Shown: positions 55,614 to 64,000, counted from the stretch's first letter. The stretch: DNA of 64,000 nt from Scopulibacillus darangshiensis (GCF_004341035.1 NZ_SLXK01000011.1:48470-112469), one strand, 5' to 3'. A program made the numbers and translations. The notes: generated from the sequence alone by a model not told the origin.

Positions 55614-55725
55614 TAGAAAAGCCTCCTTTCCTGATATATTTTGACCCGGAAAGGAGGACATCATTACAAAAAGGACAAGATTTTCAGAAGGTACATTATG
55701 ACATCATCACATATTTATTCCGCTC

Positions 55726-56616
55726 TTAAAGACCAAATGGGTCAAAATAAGGTGCATGCACCCCTAATGTGTTCTTATCATCTTCATAGGTGAACAACAC
55801 TCTTTTCCCGTCACTGATCGCTACAATCGTGCCCAACAAATCCGTCCTGTATGTTGGGATCTTTAAATACTTTAAGCGGTTAATCACTGCTCTTGTCGGA
55901 AAGCCATAGCGGTTATGCCTGCCCACTGATATGATAGCGGCATCGGGATCGACTCTTTTCAAAAATGGCAGCGTTGACCCCGTATCCGCTCCATGGTGGC
56001 CTATTTTAATAATATCAGCCTTCACATTGACATCATTGCTTAAAAGGGCTGTTTCGCTTTGCTCGCCGGCATCAGCCATTAGCAGAAAGGTGTTCTCCTT
56101 GTGTACCAATTTAAGCACATAACTGTAATCATTCAACATATCGTAACGCCCTTTAAGCGGGGCGATAATCTTTACCCAAATTTTTGGCTCAACTTCAATT
56201 TTGTCACCGGCCTTTGCTTTAAAGACCATCACTTCCTCTTCTTTTAACGCTTTATTTAGACGCCCGAAAGCGTGTGTTTTGATATTGAGATTTGGCATAT
56301 AAAAGGATTTCACCTTAAAATTGTACAATATTTCGGGTATTGACCCGATATGATCATGATGCGGATGGGTGACAATAATAGCGTCCAGGGTCACAACCCC
56401 ATGTGATTTTAAATATTGAACTAGCTTTGGCCCGGACGGCTTGTCACCCCCGTCAATAAGAATATTTTTGTGCTTTGGGGTTTGAATGAGAATGCTGTCA
56501 GCCTGACCGACATCAATAAAATGGACTCGCATTAATTTTTCTTCTTCAGCATTCACAGGGCGAATCGTACCAAAAAGTATAAAAACTGAAATAAAGAGCA
56601 TCACCCATTTTTTCAT
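55726..56616 (-). CDS. Secreted ComEC/Rec2-like metallo-beta-lactamase hydrolase
   Basis: A 296-residue protein with a signal peptide (residues ~1-23, ending VNAEE) and a metallo-beta-lactamase fold. DVGQADSILIQ (~36-46), the metal motif VTHPHHDHIGS (~81-91), LLMADAGEQSE (~178-188) and IGHHGADTGS (~206-215) match the ComEC C-terminal hydrolase domain, without the membrane channel. Probably an extracellular or membrane-surface nuclease or phosphodiesterase; its substrate is unknown. Not coupled to neighbours. Confidence 0.87.
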   Translation of the reverse strand: MKKWVMLFISVFILFGTIRPVNAEEEKLMRVHFIDVGQADSILIQTPKHKNILIDGGDKPSGPKLVQYLKSHGVVTLDAIIVTHPHHDHIGSIPEILYNFKVKSFYMPNLNIKTHAFGRLNKALKEEEVMVFKAKAGDKIEVEPKIWVKIIAPLKGRYDMLNDYSYVLKLVHKENTFLLMADAGEQSETALLSNDVNVKADIIKIGHHGADTGSTLPFLKRVDPDAAIISVGRHNRYGFPTRAVINRLKYLKIPTYRTDLLGTIVAISDGKRVLFTYEDDKNTLGVHAPYFDPFGL

Positions 56617-56716
56617 CAGTGCAACCTCTTTTCAATTTTGCCGGGTGTTTTTTAGTTAGGTTCACCATTTTGTTTGATGTTTATTTATTGATGAATAGAA
56701 AAAACACAAAGTTAAA

Positions 56717-56746
56717 AAACCGGCGCCATTATTTGGCACCGGTTTT
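56717..56746 (-). terminator. Terminator of yhbH
   Basis: Stem AAAACCGG(T/C)GCC / GGCGCCGGTTTT with a T run on the minus strand, shortly after the yhbH stop. Confidence 0.83.
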
Positions 56747-56757
56747 ATGTTAGGCTG

Positions 56758-57912
56758 CTATACCAGCTCCGCTTCCTTTTTTGCAAAAAAATGCTTCATC
56801 GCATAATAGACATCACTTTTTTGTTTTAGTATGAAATACTGAAATTTTTCATCGTTGAAATTCTGATAGGCGTTCATTAGAGTGCTCTTCCTATTGTAAG
56901 GATTTATCTCACCGTATCCAAAAAAGTTCGAGATCGACATGATTTCATCCACCAGCTTAACACATCTTTTGTTATCTGAAGTGAGATTGTCACCGTCGGA
57001 AAAATGAAAAGGATAGATATTATACCTTGATGGCGGGTAACTTTCTTCTATGACCTCCAGAGCTTTGCGATAGGCCGAGGAACAGATCGTACCGCCGCTT
57101 TCCCCCTTAGAGAAAAAGGCTTCCTCTGTCACGACCTTGGCTTCGGTGTGGTGTGCAATAAATTCAATATCGACGCTTTCATATTTGGTTCTTAGAAATC
57201 GGGTCATCCAGAAGAAAAAACTTCGGGCGATATATTTTTCCCAATTCCCCATACTGCCGCTCGTGTCCATTAATGCCAAGACGACAGCCCTGCTTTCAGG
57301 CTTAACAATTGTTTCCCATGTTTTGAATCGCAAGTCATCTTCTAGTATGGGATTGATTTGCGTTTTGCCCTTCATGGCGTTCCGCTTTATAGCTGAAAGG
57401 ATCGTCCGCCGTTTATCAATATTGCCCATTAGCCCCTTTTTACGGATATCCCTGTATTCAATATCTTCGGTAAAAATATTGGCATCCTGCTTCTGCTTTA
57501 AGTTAGGCAGCTCAAGCTCCTTAAAAAATAGTTCTTCTATCTCCATCATTGAGACATCCGCTTCATAGTAATCGATGCCGGGCTTTTCACCCGCGCCTTC
57601 GCCCTTACCCGCTCCTTGCTTGCCTTGTTTGGGCGGCAGCCTGCCAATGACATCACCAACCTGACTGTCACCTTCTCCTTGCCCAACGTGTTTGGATTTA
57701 TCATAATTGTAGCGGAGTTTATATTCATCAAGAGACCGAATCGGGATCCTTGTTATGCTTCGGCCGTTGGACATGACAATATTCTCTTCACTCACAAGGT
57801 CTGGTAAATTATTTTTGATCGCATCTTTAACCTTTTCTGTATGACGCTGTTGATCTTGATGGCCTTTTCTGTGCAAATCCCAAGATTCCTCAGAGACCAG
57901 AAAGTTCTTCAT
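56758..57912 (-). CDS. yhbH: Sporulation protein YhbH (DUF444)
   Basis: A 384-residue member of the DUF444 family (E. coli YeaH). It has a charged N-terminal part with glycine-rich linker ([17 protein letters not shown], residues ~93-109) and a von Willebrand A-like domain with [17 protein letters not shown] (~210-226, the D-x-S-x-S metal site) and [13 protein letters not shown] (~307-319). YhbH acts with the PrkA kinase in starvation/sporulation. Downstream of prkA but here separated from it by three other genes. ATG with AGGGAG upstream. Confidence 0.93.
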   Translation of the reverse strand: MKNFLVSEESWDLHRKGHQDQQRHTEKVKDAIKNNLPDLVSEENIVMSNGRSITRIPIRSLDEYKLRYNYDKSKHVGQGEGDSQVGDVIGRLPPKQGKQGAGKGEGAGEKPGIDYYEADVSMMEIEELFFKELELPNLKQKQDANIFTEDIEYRDIRKKGLMGNIDKRRTILSAIKRNAMKGKTQINPILEDDLRFKTWETIVKPESRAVVLALMDTSGSMGNWEKYIARSFFFWMTRFLRTKYESVDIEFIAHHTEAKVVTEEAFFSKGESGGTICSSAYRKALEVIEESYPPSRYNIYPFHFSDGDNLTSDNKRCVKLVDEIMSISNFFGYGEINPYNRKSTLMNAYQNFNDEKFQYFILKQKSDVYYAMKHFFAKKEAELV

Positions 57913-58098
57913 AGGACTCCCTCCTTATAATCATCAGTCGGGTCAAAAAGCTGTACCATAAGTCAAAATTTTTCGTCAAGAGGGTTGATTACTCTATCCT
58001 ATGCACGTCAAACTGAGAATTGATTGGATTTATTAAGAAAATGGCTGCTGCCTCTTAAAAAAACTGTTCGGCCGCACATTTCTTCAATTGCAAAAATC

Positions 58099-58128
58099 AA
58101 AAAAACAGAAAACATAATGTTCTCTGTT
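58099..58128 (-). terminator. Terminator of the signal peptidase gene
   Basis: Minus-strand stem ACAGAGAACA / TGTTTTCTGT followed by seven T residues. Confidence 0.78.
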
Positions 58129-58138
58129 CTTTGCCGAA

Positions 58139-58693
58139 TTATAGTCCGAAATTAAATTCTGAAACTGGCCAATAGCGGAGATCCACTTTACCGACAACCT
58201 GGTCCATGTCTACAAAACCGAAGACGCGGCTATCCACACTGTTTTGTCTGTTGTCACCCATGACCCAGAGCTTGCCTTTAGGGACTGTCGCCCGTCCAGT
58301 GTTTCCTTTTAAGGTAAAATCCTGTGTCAGCTGCCCGCTTACAAGTTTATCCTTGTAAGGCTTTAAATAAGGTTCTTTAATATATTTGCCATTGACGTAT
58401 AATTTGTCATTCTTATAAACAATTTTATCACCCGGAAGGCCGATGACCCGCTTTACATAGTCCTCAGTTTTCGTGGCATGGAAGATAATCACATCGAATC
58501 GGTCGGGCTTGCTGATATCGTAATCGATTTTATTAACAATTAAGCGGTTGCCATCTTGGAGAGTCGGCATCATTGACTTCCCTTCAACAACATAATTAGT
58601 AAAAATAAAACTGCGGACAAGGACGGCAATGATGACAGCAATGCCCAGGGCCTTGATCCATTCAAAAGCTTCGTTCTTCTGTTTTTTCTTCAT
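58139..58693 (-). CDS. lepB: Type I signal peptidase
   Basis: A 184-residue membrane protease that removes signal peptides of secreted proteins. One N-terminal transmembrane helix (residues ~11-31), catalytic Ser in VEGKSMMPTL (~38), catalytic Lys in DYVKRVIGLPGDKI (~77), and MGDNRQNSVDSRVFG (~148-162). Size matches the small Bacillus Sip enzymes. The ATG at 58691-58693 has GGAGG seven nt upstream; a longer frame upstream is not supported. It is one of several secretion genes in the window. Confidence 0.94.
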   Translation of the reverse strand: MKKKQKNEAFEWIKALGIAVIIAVLVRSFIFTNYVVEGKSMMPTLQDGNRLIVNKIDYDISKPDRFDVIIFHATKTEDYVKRVIGLPGDKIVYKNDKLYVNGKYIKEPYLKPYKDKLVSGQLTQDFTLKGNTGRATVPKGKLWVMGDNRQNSVDSRVFGFVDMDQVVGKVDLRYWPVSEFNFGL

Positions 58694-58833
58694 CTGCGTA
58701 CCTCCAAATGTCCTCGCGTTATAATAAATGTACATGATTATAAACGATTTAACAAGGATACCAACATAATGATCCAAAAAACAACCATTCCCGATAGGTT
58801 CAGGAACGGTTTTCATCTATCATCTATATTATT

Positions 58834-59202
58834 TTATTTCCCAATGTTCCTCCAGTTATTTTCTAAATCCTTTAATTCCGCAAGCGCCCCAGCCTTTTCT
58901 TTGCCGTCAATAAAACCATCCAGCTTGGCAAGACTGTTGCTGATCTTATTCATTTCGTCCCTTTCCGCGCTGAATTGGACTCGCGGGACGACCCTTTTCC
59001 ATGCAGACTCCAAATCGTCACGATCGGTTGAGGCGGCCTTCCATTTCCTTTGTTGAATGTCGTTATAAAGGATATTGATATTTTTTACTACGTGATCATC
59101 CTTGCCCATTGGTTTTTTTAAAAATATGCCGCTCATCATGATAAAGATAAAAATAACCATTAAGAGAACTGGTATCCCTATAACAATAATCCGCCTCAAC
59201 AT
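58834..59202 (-). CDS. DUF4363-family protein
   Basis: A 122-residue protein with an N-terminal membrane helix (residues ~4-26) and an extracytoplasmic helical domain (KNINILYNDIQQRKWKAAS, ESAWKRVVPRVQFS) fitting DUF4363. Function unknown. Twelve nt after the DUF421 gene, a pairing common in Firmicutes, so the two very likely work together. Confidence 0.82.
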   Translation of the reverse strand: MLRRIIVIGIPVLLMVIFIFIMMSGIFLKKPMGKDDHVVKNINILYNDIQQRKWKAASTDRDDLESAWKRVVPRVQFSAERDEMNKISNSLAKLDGFIDGKEKAGALAELKDLENNWRNIGK

Positions 59203-59214
59203 ACATTAGCCTCC

Positions 59215-59946
59215 TTACTCATGCTCCGGATAATCACTCATATCTGTCAGATTCTTTACCTTATCTTCATACCTGTCTATATAAAACTGACCGCTCTCAG
59301 GGTCAAAGACGGCAAGGAACACCTCCGACTCATCCTTAATCCCATGCATCTGCAATTGGGTATCTAACCATTTGCGGTCGCGATTTACCTGTTTTAGATT
59401 TTGATGATAGACAACGCCATCATAGATCAGCTCTGTATTGACGCCTTTCTTCCCAACAGGCATATTCAAATCTTTTGGCGTCACCGGCTGATTTTCTGCC
59501 TTTTTCAGAACAGAAAGCCGTCCATCTGTTTCTAATATGGCAAATTCAACTTCCTGGGGACTGAATACCCCTTTTTCACGAAGCTGTTCCATAAGGTCGG
59601 CTCCCCGGAATCTCATTTTTTTAATTGTGCTCTCCATAATCTTTCCGTTCATTATAGCAACTGTCGGTTCTCCGCCGATAAATTTCCCAGCCCGCCGCCA
59701 TTTTATCGTTATCAATTGCATGGATAATGACAGCACTGTCCATACAACCAAGCCGATCCAATGGGGCAATGCCCTGCTCGTCAAATCAGTCGTCAGCGTC
59801 GCCGCGATAGAGCCGATTGTGATCCCCACTATGTAATCAAAGAACGTCAGCTGGCTGATTTGTTGCTTGCCGAGAATACGGGTGAAAAACAGCAAGGAAA
59901 AAAAGGCGATAATCCCTCTGACGATAACAACCAAACTTTCATTCAA
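59215..59946 (-). CDS. DUF421-family membrane protein (YetF-like)
   Basis: A 243-residue protein with three N-terminal spans (about residues 5-25, 35-53, 60-78) and two soluble YetF-type repeats: GKQQISQLTFFDYIVGITIGSIAA (~27-50), FIGGEPTVAIMNGKI (~88-102) and GVFSPQEVEFAILETDGRLSVL. The TTG at 59944-59946 has GGGGGTG upstream and gives MNESLVVIVRG, aligning with YetF; an in-frame ATG nine codons earlier with AAGGTG is an alternative. Function unknown, probably a membrane channel or sensor module with the DUF4363 protein. Confidence 0.83.
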   Translation of the reverse strand: MNESLVVIVRGIIAFFSLLFFTRILGKQQISQLTFFDYIVGITIGSIAATLTTDLTSRALPHWIGLVVWTVLSLSMQLITIKWRRAGKFIGGEPTVAIMNGKIMESTIKKMRFRGADLMEQLREKGVFSPQEVEFAILETDGRLSVLKKAENQPVTPKDLNMPVGKKGVNTELIYDGVVYHQNLKQVNRDRKWLDTQLQMHGIKDESEVFLAVFDPESGQFYIDRYEDKVKNLTDMSDYPEHE

Positions 59947-60000
59947 TCGTTCCACCCCCAAAATGATAACCATTAGCTTCACCTTTTTGGGATGAAATTA

Positions 60001-60034
60001 TTCAGGGGTCTGACCCCAAAGGGTCAGACCCCTG
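60001..60034. repeat. GGGTCTGACCC palindromic element, copy 2
   Basis: Arms CAGGGGTCTGACCC and GGGTCAGACCCCTG around a short AAA loop, directly after the prkA stop. Same core as at 40346 and 62890. Probably ends prkA transcription. Confidence 0.75.
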
Positions 60035-60041
60035 AAAAAAA

Positions 60042-61937
60042 TTATCGATTCAACAGACTGCCGACATATTTCAGCAATTCATTTGCTGAAGTCGAATTGT
60101 ATCCATACTCATCAATTAGCCTGGCAATAACCTCGTTAATTCGCTTAAGCTGTGTTTCATCAGGTGTTTTGGTAGATGTCGTGATTTTAACGACGTCTTT
60201 AAGGTCGGCAAACAATTTCTTCTGTATCGCTTCCCTCAGCCGTTCATGGGATTGATAATCGAAGCGCTTGCCTTTTCTTGCATAGGCAGATATACGGATC
60301 AAAATTTCCTCACGAAAGGCCTTTTTGGCATTTTCGGAGATCCCAATTTGCTCTTCAATGGACCGCATCAATTTTTCATCCGGATCCATCTCATCGCCAG
60401 TAATTGGATCCCGAAGCTTATTCTTATTACAATAGGCTTCTACATTATCCAGATAATTGTCCATCAATGTCTTCGCAGACTCTTCAAACGAGTATACGAA
60501 TGCCTTTTGTACTTCCCTTTTTGCAATCTCATCATATTCCTTTCGTGCCAAAGCAATAAAGTTCATATAACTCTCTTTATCCTCTTTGGAAATAGATGGA
60601 TGATGATCAAGCCCCTCTTTAACCGACCTTAGTACATCCAGTGCATTTATCGATGACACATCCTTACGAATAATCGCCGACGAAATCCGATTGATTACAT
60701 AACGGGGATCAATCCCGCTCATGCCTTCATCCTGAAATTCAGTTTTCAATTCAGTTAGATCGGCAGCATTAAAACCTTCTACATTTTCCCCATCATACAA
60801 TCTCATTTTTTTGACAAGATCAATGCCGCGGCTTTTTGATTCTTTTAACCGTGTTAATACAGAGAAAATCGCCGCCGTTTTTAATGCATGCGGTGCAATA
60901 TGAACATGTGCCATATCACTTTCCCTAATCATCTTTTCGTAAATCAGTTCTTCATCACTGACCTTCAAATTGTAAGGAATAGGCATGACAATGATTCTGG
61001 AATGAAGCGCTTCATTTTTCTTGTTGCTGATAAAAGAGCGGTACTCTGATTCATTCGTGTGAGCCACAATTAATTCATCTGCGGAAATGAGTGCGAACCG
61101 GCCTGCTTTAAAATTCCCCTCCTGCGTTAATGAAAGAAGATGCCAGAGAAACTTCTCATCGCACTTCAACATTTCCTGGAATTCCATTAAACCGCGGTTA
61201 GCTTTGTTCAATTCACCATCAAAACGATAGGCTCTCGGATCGGATTCTGATCCGTACTCGGCAATTGTGGAAAAATCAATGCTTCCCGTTAGATCAGCAA
61301 TATCTTGTGATTTTGGGTCAGAAGGGCTGAAGGTTCCAATCCCAACCCGTTTGTCCTCGGAAAGAAAGACCCGTTCGACCATGACATCTTCCAAGCATCC
61401 CCCGTACTCTTGTTCAAGACGCATCGTATTAAGCGGTGACAAATGCCCTTCAATTCGAATCCCATATTCCTCATAGAATTCCTCACGCATTTCATCAGGC
61501 ACGAGGTGCATGGGATCTTCATGCATGGGACAACCCTTTATGGCATAAATCGCTCCTTCATCTGTTTTGGAAAATTGCTCAAGACCTTTCTTCAACAATG
61601 TGACTATGGTTGATTTCCCGCCACTCACCGGCCCCATTAATAGTAAGATACGTTTTCTGACGTCTAGACGCTTTGCTGCCGGATGGAAATATTCTTCTAC
61701 AAGCCGTTCAATCGCTTCCTCTAATCCGTAAATGTCGTTTTCAAAAAAACGAAATTTCTTCGTTCCGTCTTCATCTCTTATACCGGCGTGTTTAATCATA
61801 TTATAAAGACGGGCATGGGCGGATTGCGCAATTTCAGGACGCTCTTTCACCAATTCAAGATACTCCGAAAAAGTGCCTTGCCACTCAAGCTTTCGCTCAT
61901 GTTCACGGTTATTTTTCACTTTATCAAGAAAGTTCAT
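60042..61937 (-). CDS. prkA: Serine protein kinase PrkA
   Basis: A 631-residue AAA+-like kinase/protease active in starvation and sporulation (E. coli YeaG). N-terminal PrkA AAA domain with Walker A LLMGPVSGGKSTIVTLL (residues ~98-114), the CPMHEDPMHLVP segment, ISADELIVAHTNESEY sensor region, and the C-terminal kinase-like domain (~420-631, DPITGDEMDPDEKLMRSIEEQIG). Full length compared with B. subtilis (631). Works with YhbH, and in many bacteria with SpoVR; all three are in this window. Confidence 0.96.
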   Translation of the reverse strand: MNFLDKVKNNREHERKLEWQGTFSEYLELVKERPEIAQSAHARLYNMIKHAGIRDEDGTKKFRFFENDIYGLEEAIERLVEEYFHPAAKRLDVRKRILLLMGPVSGGKSTIVTLLKKGLEQFSKTDEGAIYAIKGCPMHEDPMHLVPDEMREEFYEEYGIRIEGHLSPLNTMRLEQEYGGCLEDVMVERVFLSEDKRVGIGTFSPSDPKSQDIADLTGSIDFSTIAEYGSESDPRAYRFDGELNKANRGLMEFQEMLKCDEKFLWHLLSLTQEGNFKAGRFALISADELIVAHTNESEYRSFISNKKNEALHSRIIVMPIPYNLKVSDEELIYEKMIRESDMAHVHIAPHALKTAAIFSVLTRLKESKSRGIDLVKKMRLYDGENVEGFNAADLTELKTEFQDEGMSGIDPRYVINRISSAIIRKDVSSINALDVLRSVKEGLDHHPSISKEDKESYMNFIALARKEYDEIAKREVQKAFVYSFEESAKTLMDNYLDNVEAYCNKNKLRDPITGDEMDPDEKLMRSIEEQIGISENAKKAFREEILIRISAYARKGKRFDYQSHERLREAIQKKLFADLKDVVKITTSTKTPDETQLKRINEVIARLIDEYGYNSTSANELLKYVGSLLNR

Positions 61938-62143
61938 TAAAATCCCCCCAAAAGGTTTCAGCGAGTGTATTACATCCTATGCAAGATGCGCCTAACCTTT
62001 TCATAAAACATGTAACCATCCTTAAGAATTAGGAGTCAGAAATAGCTCGTGGAGGGCTGTTAACGCACAAGTATATATTTTTTATAAGAAAAAAATATGA
62101 AAGATAAATTGATATCCTTTTCCGAATATTTCAAAGAGGGACA

Positions 62144-62172
62144 TTCACAATGCAGTGGTCTTTCGTTATAAT
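62144..62172 (+). promoter_or_regulatory. Promoter of a small-peptide gene
   Basis: TTCACA (-35), exactly 17-nt spacer, TATAAT (-10), 57 nt before the start of the 30-residue peptide gene. Confidence 0.75.
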
Positions 62173-62228
62173 AAAGGTGGACAAAGATCAGCTTGTAAGT
62201 AACAGTCATAAAGGAGGCGTGCCGTTAA

Positions 62229-62321
62229 GTGAAAACATTTGTGATTCTAATCGTCATTATTTCTTTTCTTGTATCGATTTTCACGGCGGGATATAATGAT
62301 AAGCCTGAAGCAAATAAGTAA
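62229..62321 (+). CDS. 30-residue single-span membrane peptide, unknown
   Basis: Encodes a peptide that begins MKTFVILIVIISFLVSI, a single hydrophobic helix (residues ~4-19), followed by a short polar tail with GYNDKPEANK. GTG start 11 nt after AAAGGAGG. It is framed by a consensus promoter (62144-62172) and a perfect terminator (62345), so it looks like a real small gene. No family recognised; could be a small membrane regulator or a hydrophobic toxin-like peptide, but there is no antisense RNA signal that I can see. Confidence 0.6.
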   Translation: MKTFVILIVIISFLVSIFTAGYNDKPEANK

Positions 62322-62344
62322 TACGAAAAGCGGTATTTGTATTT

Positions 62345-62377
62345 AAAAAAAGCAGCCTGATATCAGGCTGCTTTTTT
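62345..62377. terminator. Bidirectional terminator (small peptide gene and trmL)
   Basis: Perfect stem AAAAGCAGCCTGA / TCAGGCTGCTTTT with A and T runs on both sides. Confidence 0.9.
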
Positions 62378-62379
62378 GT

Positions 62380-62853
62380 TTAAGTTAGCTCTGGGTAGTT
62401 TTGCTGGCGCAGCGCTTCATAAACCATAACCGCTGCAGTGTTAGACAGATTAAGTGACCGCATGACAGGTGACATTGGAAGCCTTAGACAGCGGTCCTTA
62501 TTAGCCTTTAGTAAATCGTCAGGCAGCCCGCTTGTTTCCCTGCCAAATACGAAGAAGTAGTCTTTAGATAAATCACTGTATTCAAAAGTTGAGTGAGCTT
62601 TTTCACCATGCTTAGTAAGAAAAAAATACTCTCCATTTTCGTATTTGGCAAACAATTCATCCAATGAGTCATAGTAGTTGACATCAACGTGCGGCCAATA
62701 GTCCAAGCCAGCCCTTTTTAACATTTTATCATCTGTAGAGAAACCTAGCGGACGGATTAAATGAAGCGCCGTATTGGTGCCCGCGCACGTCCTGGCAATA
62801 TTTCCTGTGTTTGATGGAATCTCTGGTTGATATAGTACGATATGTAACCCCAT
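62380..62853 (-). CDS. trmL: tRNA (cytidine(34)-2'-O)-methyltransferase TrmL (CspR)
   Basis: A 157-residue SPOUT-family methyltransferase that methylates the wobble ribose of tRNA-Leu. YQPEIPSNTGNIARTC (residues ~7-22), LHLIRPLGF, FGRETSGLPDDLL (~99-111) and the knot motif LRLPMSPVMRSLNLSNTAAVMVYEALRQ (~120-147). The ATG at 62851-62853 lies nine nt after GAGGTG; an upstream GTG overlaps the site. Called cspR in B. subtilis, where it also sits near prkA. Confidence 0.94.
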   Translation of the reverse strand: MGLHIVLYQPEIPSNTGNIARTCAGTNTALHLIRPLGFSTDDKMLKRAGLDYWPHVDVNYYDSLDELFAKYENGEYFFLTKHGEKAHSTFEYSDLSKDYFFVFGRETSGLPDDLLKANKDRCLRLPMSPVMRSLNLSNTAAVMVYEALRQQNYPELT

Positions 62854-62889
62854 GATTAAGTGCACCTCTTTTTGTTTGATTATAACATA

Positions 62890-62920
62890 TGGGGTCTGAC
62901 CCCGAGGGGTCAGACCCCTA
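62890..62920. repeat. GGGTCTGACCC palindromic element, copy 3
   Basis: Arms GGGGTCTGACCCC and GGGGTCAGACCCC around GA, between the yhbB stop and trmL start. Third copy of the palindrome family. Confidence 0.75.
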
Positions 62921-63808
62921 ATCCTTGATATGAAAAAACTTGTATTTTATATTTTCGGTCCAAGCTGTTGAATCCTCATATGACCAGTAGCGATGTCTAG
63001 AGTTCACGGTATGTGCATTAACAAGCGGCATACCATTAGCATCCCTTTCGGTCACAAATGTGGTGTGATCCCATTTCCCGTCCCCTTCAAAGTCAAGACA
63101 AATAACATCCCCCGGGACAAGCTGATCAGGGCGCTCGACCGCAACAGCCCCCATGATGTTTCGATCTTTGCTTAAGTACCACCTAAGGGCGTTGGCGACA
63201 GTCCAGCTGTAGCTCCAACTTTTTCCTTCAAACCACCAGCCCGATGTTTTATTATATTTCCCTGACATTGGCACACCACCCGCATGAATACATTGTGAAA
63301 TAAAATTAGTGCAATCCACATCGAATTCTTTAAATTGCGGGTTATGGCTGTTCCACCAACGGTCCGCGTACTTCACGGCTTCCAATCGGTTATAAGCCAT
63401 GCTCTTGCTCCTCTCTTCCTGAACGGCAATATGATATTTCTCCCCGCCATCAAGTGGTTCCTGAGCAAGGGGGCGGTCAAGCAGCAATTTTGAATCCTCA
63501 AAGATGGCCTGCCTTTCTTCAATTTGCTCTTCGACATAGAAATGTTGTTTCTGTTTGATTAACAATTTCATGTGAAGCAGATAATCAACCTTTCTTTTAT
63601 TCCCGTTCTCCTCCACATCTATTAATTTTCCATCAATCATGCTTTTCTCTATTCTTGCTTTACGGTCCTTTAAGACCTGCTTCTTACGTGTCATCGCATT
63701 TCTTTCTTCATCAGTAACACAATGATAACGGTCATAGCTTTTATCAACCCAATACTCAACGGTCCCTTTTAAATGCCTTTTTATTTGGTCAAGCCATTCC
63801 ATAAACAC
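62918..63808 (-). CDS. yhbB: Amidase_6-domain protein YhbB
   Basis: A 296-residue protein with a charged N-terminal half (residues ~1-135) and a C-terminal amidase_6 (CHAP-like, NlpC-related) domain: NRLEAVKYADRWWNSHNPQF, DVDCTNFISQCIHAGG (~169-184, nucleophilic Cys), GDVICLDFEGDGKWDHTTFV (~234-253, catalytic His) and VNAHTVNSRH. Related to sporulation/cell-wall amidases, but no signal peptide is present, so the site of action is unclear. GTG start; an ATG two codons later is an alternative. Neighbour of cspR as in Bacillus. Confidence 0.86.
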   Translation of the reverse strand: MFMEWLDQIKRHLKGTVEYWVDKSYDRYHCVTDEERNAMTRKKQVLKDRKARIEKSMIDGKLIDVEENGNKRKVDYLLHMKLLIKQKQHFYVEEQIEERQAIFEDSKLLLDRPLAQEPLDGGEKYHIAVQEERSKSMAYNRLEAVKYADRWWNSHNPQFKEFDVDCTNFISQCIHAGGVPMSGKYNKTSGWWFEGKSWSYSWTVANALRWYLSKDRNIMGAVAVERPDQLVPGDVICLDFEGDGKWDHTTFVTERDANGMPLVNAHTVNSRHRYWSYEDSTAWTENIKYKFFHIKD

Positions 63809-63959
63809 ATACCCGCTTTCCTTTTTTCTATCAAGGTATGATTGCCCGGCTCGGTCTTATGAGTGGCTATGTCTTACAACTTTGTTCAAAAAAAAATAAG
63901 ACCAAACCCGGATTATTCATAGGACTAACCGAAGAAGCAATTTGGATGAAAATTGGCAA

Positions 63960-63998
63960 ACGCCTTCATTTATTTCGGAATTTGAAGGTGTTTTTCTA
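63960..63998 (+). terminator. Terminator-like hairpin near the right edge
   Basis: Stem ACGCCTTCA / TGAAGGTGT followed by TTTT. No plus-strand gene was seen that it would end, so its role is unclear. Confidence 0.45.
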
Positions 63999-64000
63999 GC

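Overview
The window comes from a spore-forming, low-to-mid GC Gram-positive bacterium of the order Bacillales. Spore genes are present: an alpha/beta-type small acid-soluble protein, SpoVR, YhbH, PrkA and YhaL. Ribosome binding sites are strong GGAGG types, there are many TTG and GTG starts, and most genes have a Bacillus subtilis counterpart, often in the same local order (yhgE-yhgD-hemY-hemH-hemE-pbpF; ecsB-ecsA-hit-trpP-yhaH; prsA-yhaL-yhaM; yhaN-yhaO-yhaP-yhaQ-yhzD; yheA-yheB-yheE; yxkF-msmX; yhcX-yhcV; yhbH-prkA-cspR-yhbB). The synteny blocks are rearranged relative to B. subtilis and proteins are clearly diverged, so this is not Bacillus sensu stricto; a Sporolactobacillaceae-like or related lineage is a guess that cannot be settled from the sequence alone.

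Layout. 1-4.1 kb: the 5' part of a phenylacetate-CoA ligase gene running off the left edge, a lipoate-protein ligase and an amino-acid permease. 4.2-13.0 kb: a YhgE/Pip membrane protein, its TetR-type regulator, the terminal haem genes hemEHY and the class A penicillin-binding protein PbpF. 13.1-14.4 kb: tRNA-Gln and a TerC-like membrane protein preceded by a yybP-ykoY manganese riboswitch. 14.5-19.1 kb: an accessory-looking cluster of acyl-CoA synthetase-like enzyme, multi-span transporter, diacylglycerol-kinase-like protein and ferritin-like protein. 19.1-26.5 kb: EcsAB, HIT protein, tryptophan transporter with a TRAP-like leader, small membrane proteins and the foldase PrsA. 26.5-36.5 kb: YhaM exoribonuclease, a CssRS-type secretion-stress two-component system, the YhaNO SbcCD-like pair and the YhaQP ABC exporter. 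37-45 kb: a cystine-type ABC importer, HAD phosphatase, YheA/YheB/YheE, PucR-type regulator and MsmX. 45-54.9 kb: SASP, carbonic anhydrase, cold-shock protein, SpoVR, RF3 and phosphoglucomutase. 53-64 kb: a GNAT-nitrilase fusion, CBS protein, ComEC-like hydrolase, YhbH, signal peptidase, a DUF421/DUF4363 pair, PrkA kinase, TrmL and YhbB.

How things fit together. Protein secretion and its quality control are unusually concentrated: PrsA (extracytoplasmic folding), CssRS (secretion-stress sensing), EcsAB, signal peptidase I and PbpF. Sporulation/starvation functions cluster at the right (PrkA, YhbH, SpoVR, YxcD, SASP).

The most unusual sequence is an interspersed, strongly structured repeat family with copies at about 23.0, 25.97 (a near-perfect 94-bp tandem duplication), 44.85 and 49.26 kb. 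It is built from nested inverted repeats and I do not recognise it as a named element. Other points are a yybP-ykoY leader with two tandem terminators, regularly spaced GAG triplets over the trpP ribosome binding site, a perfect 12-bp inverted repeat before the 16.3-kb transporter, a 30-residue membrane peptide gene with its own promoter and terminator, and the remnant of a VOC-family gene. No prophage, insertion sequence or CRISPR array was seen.
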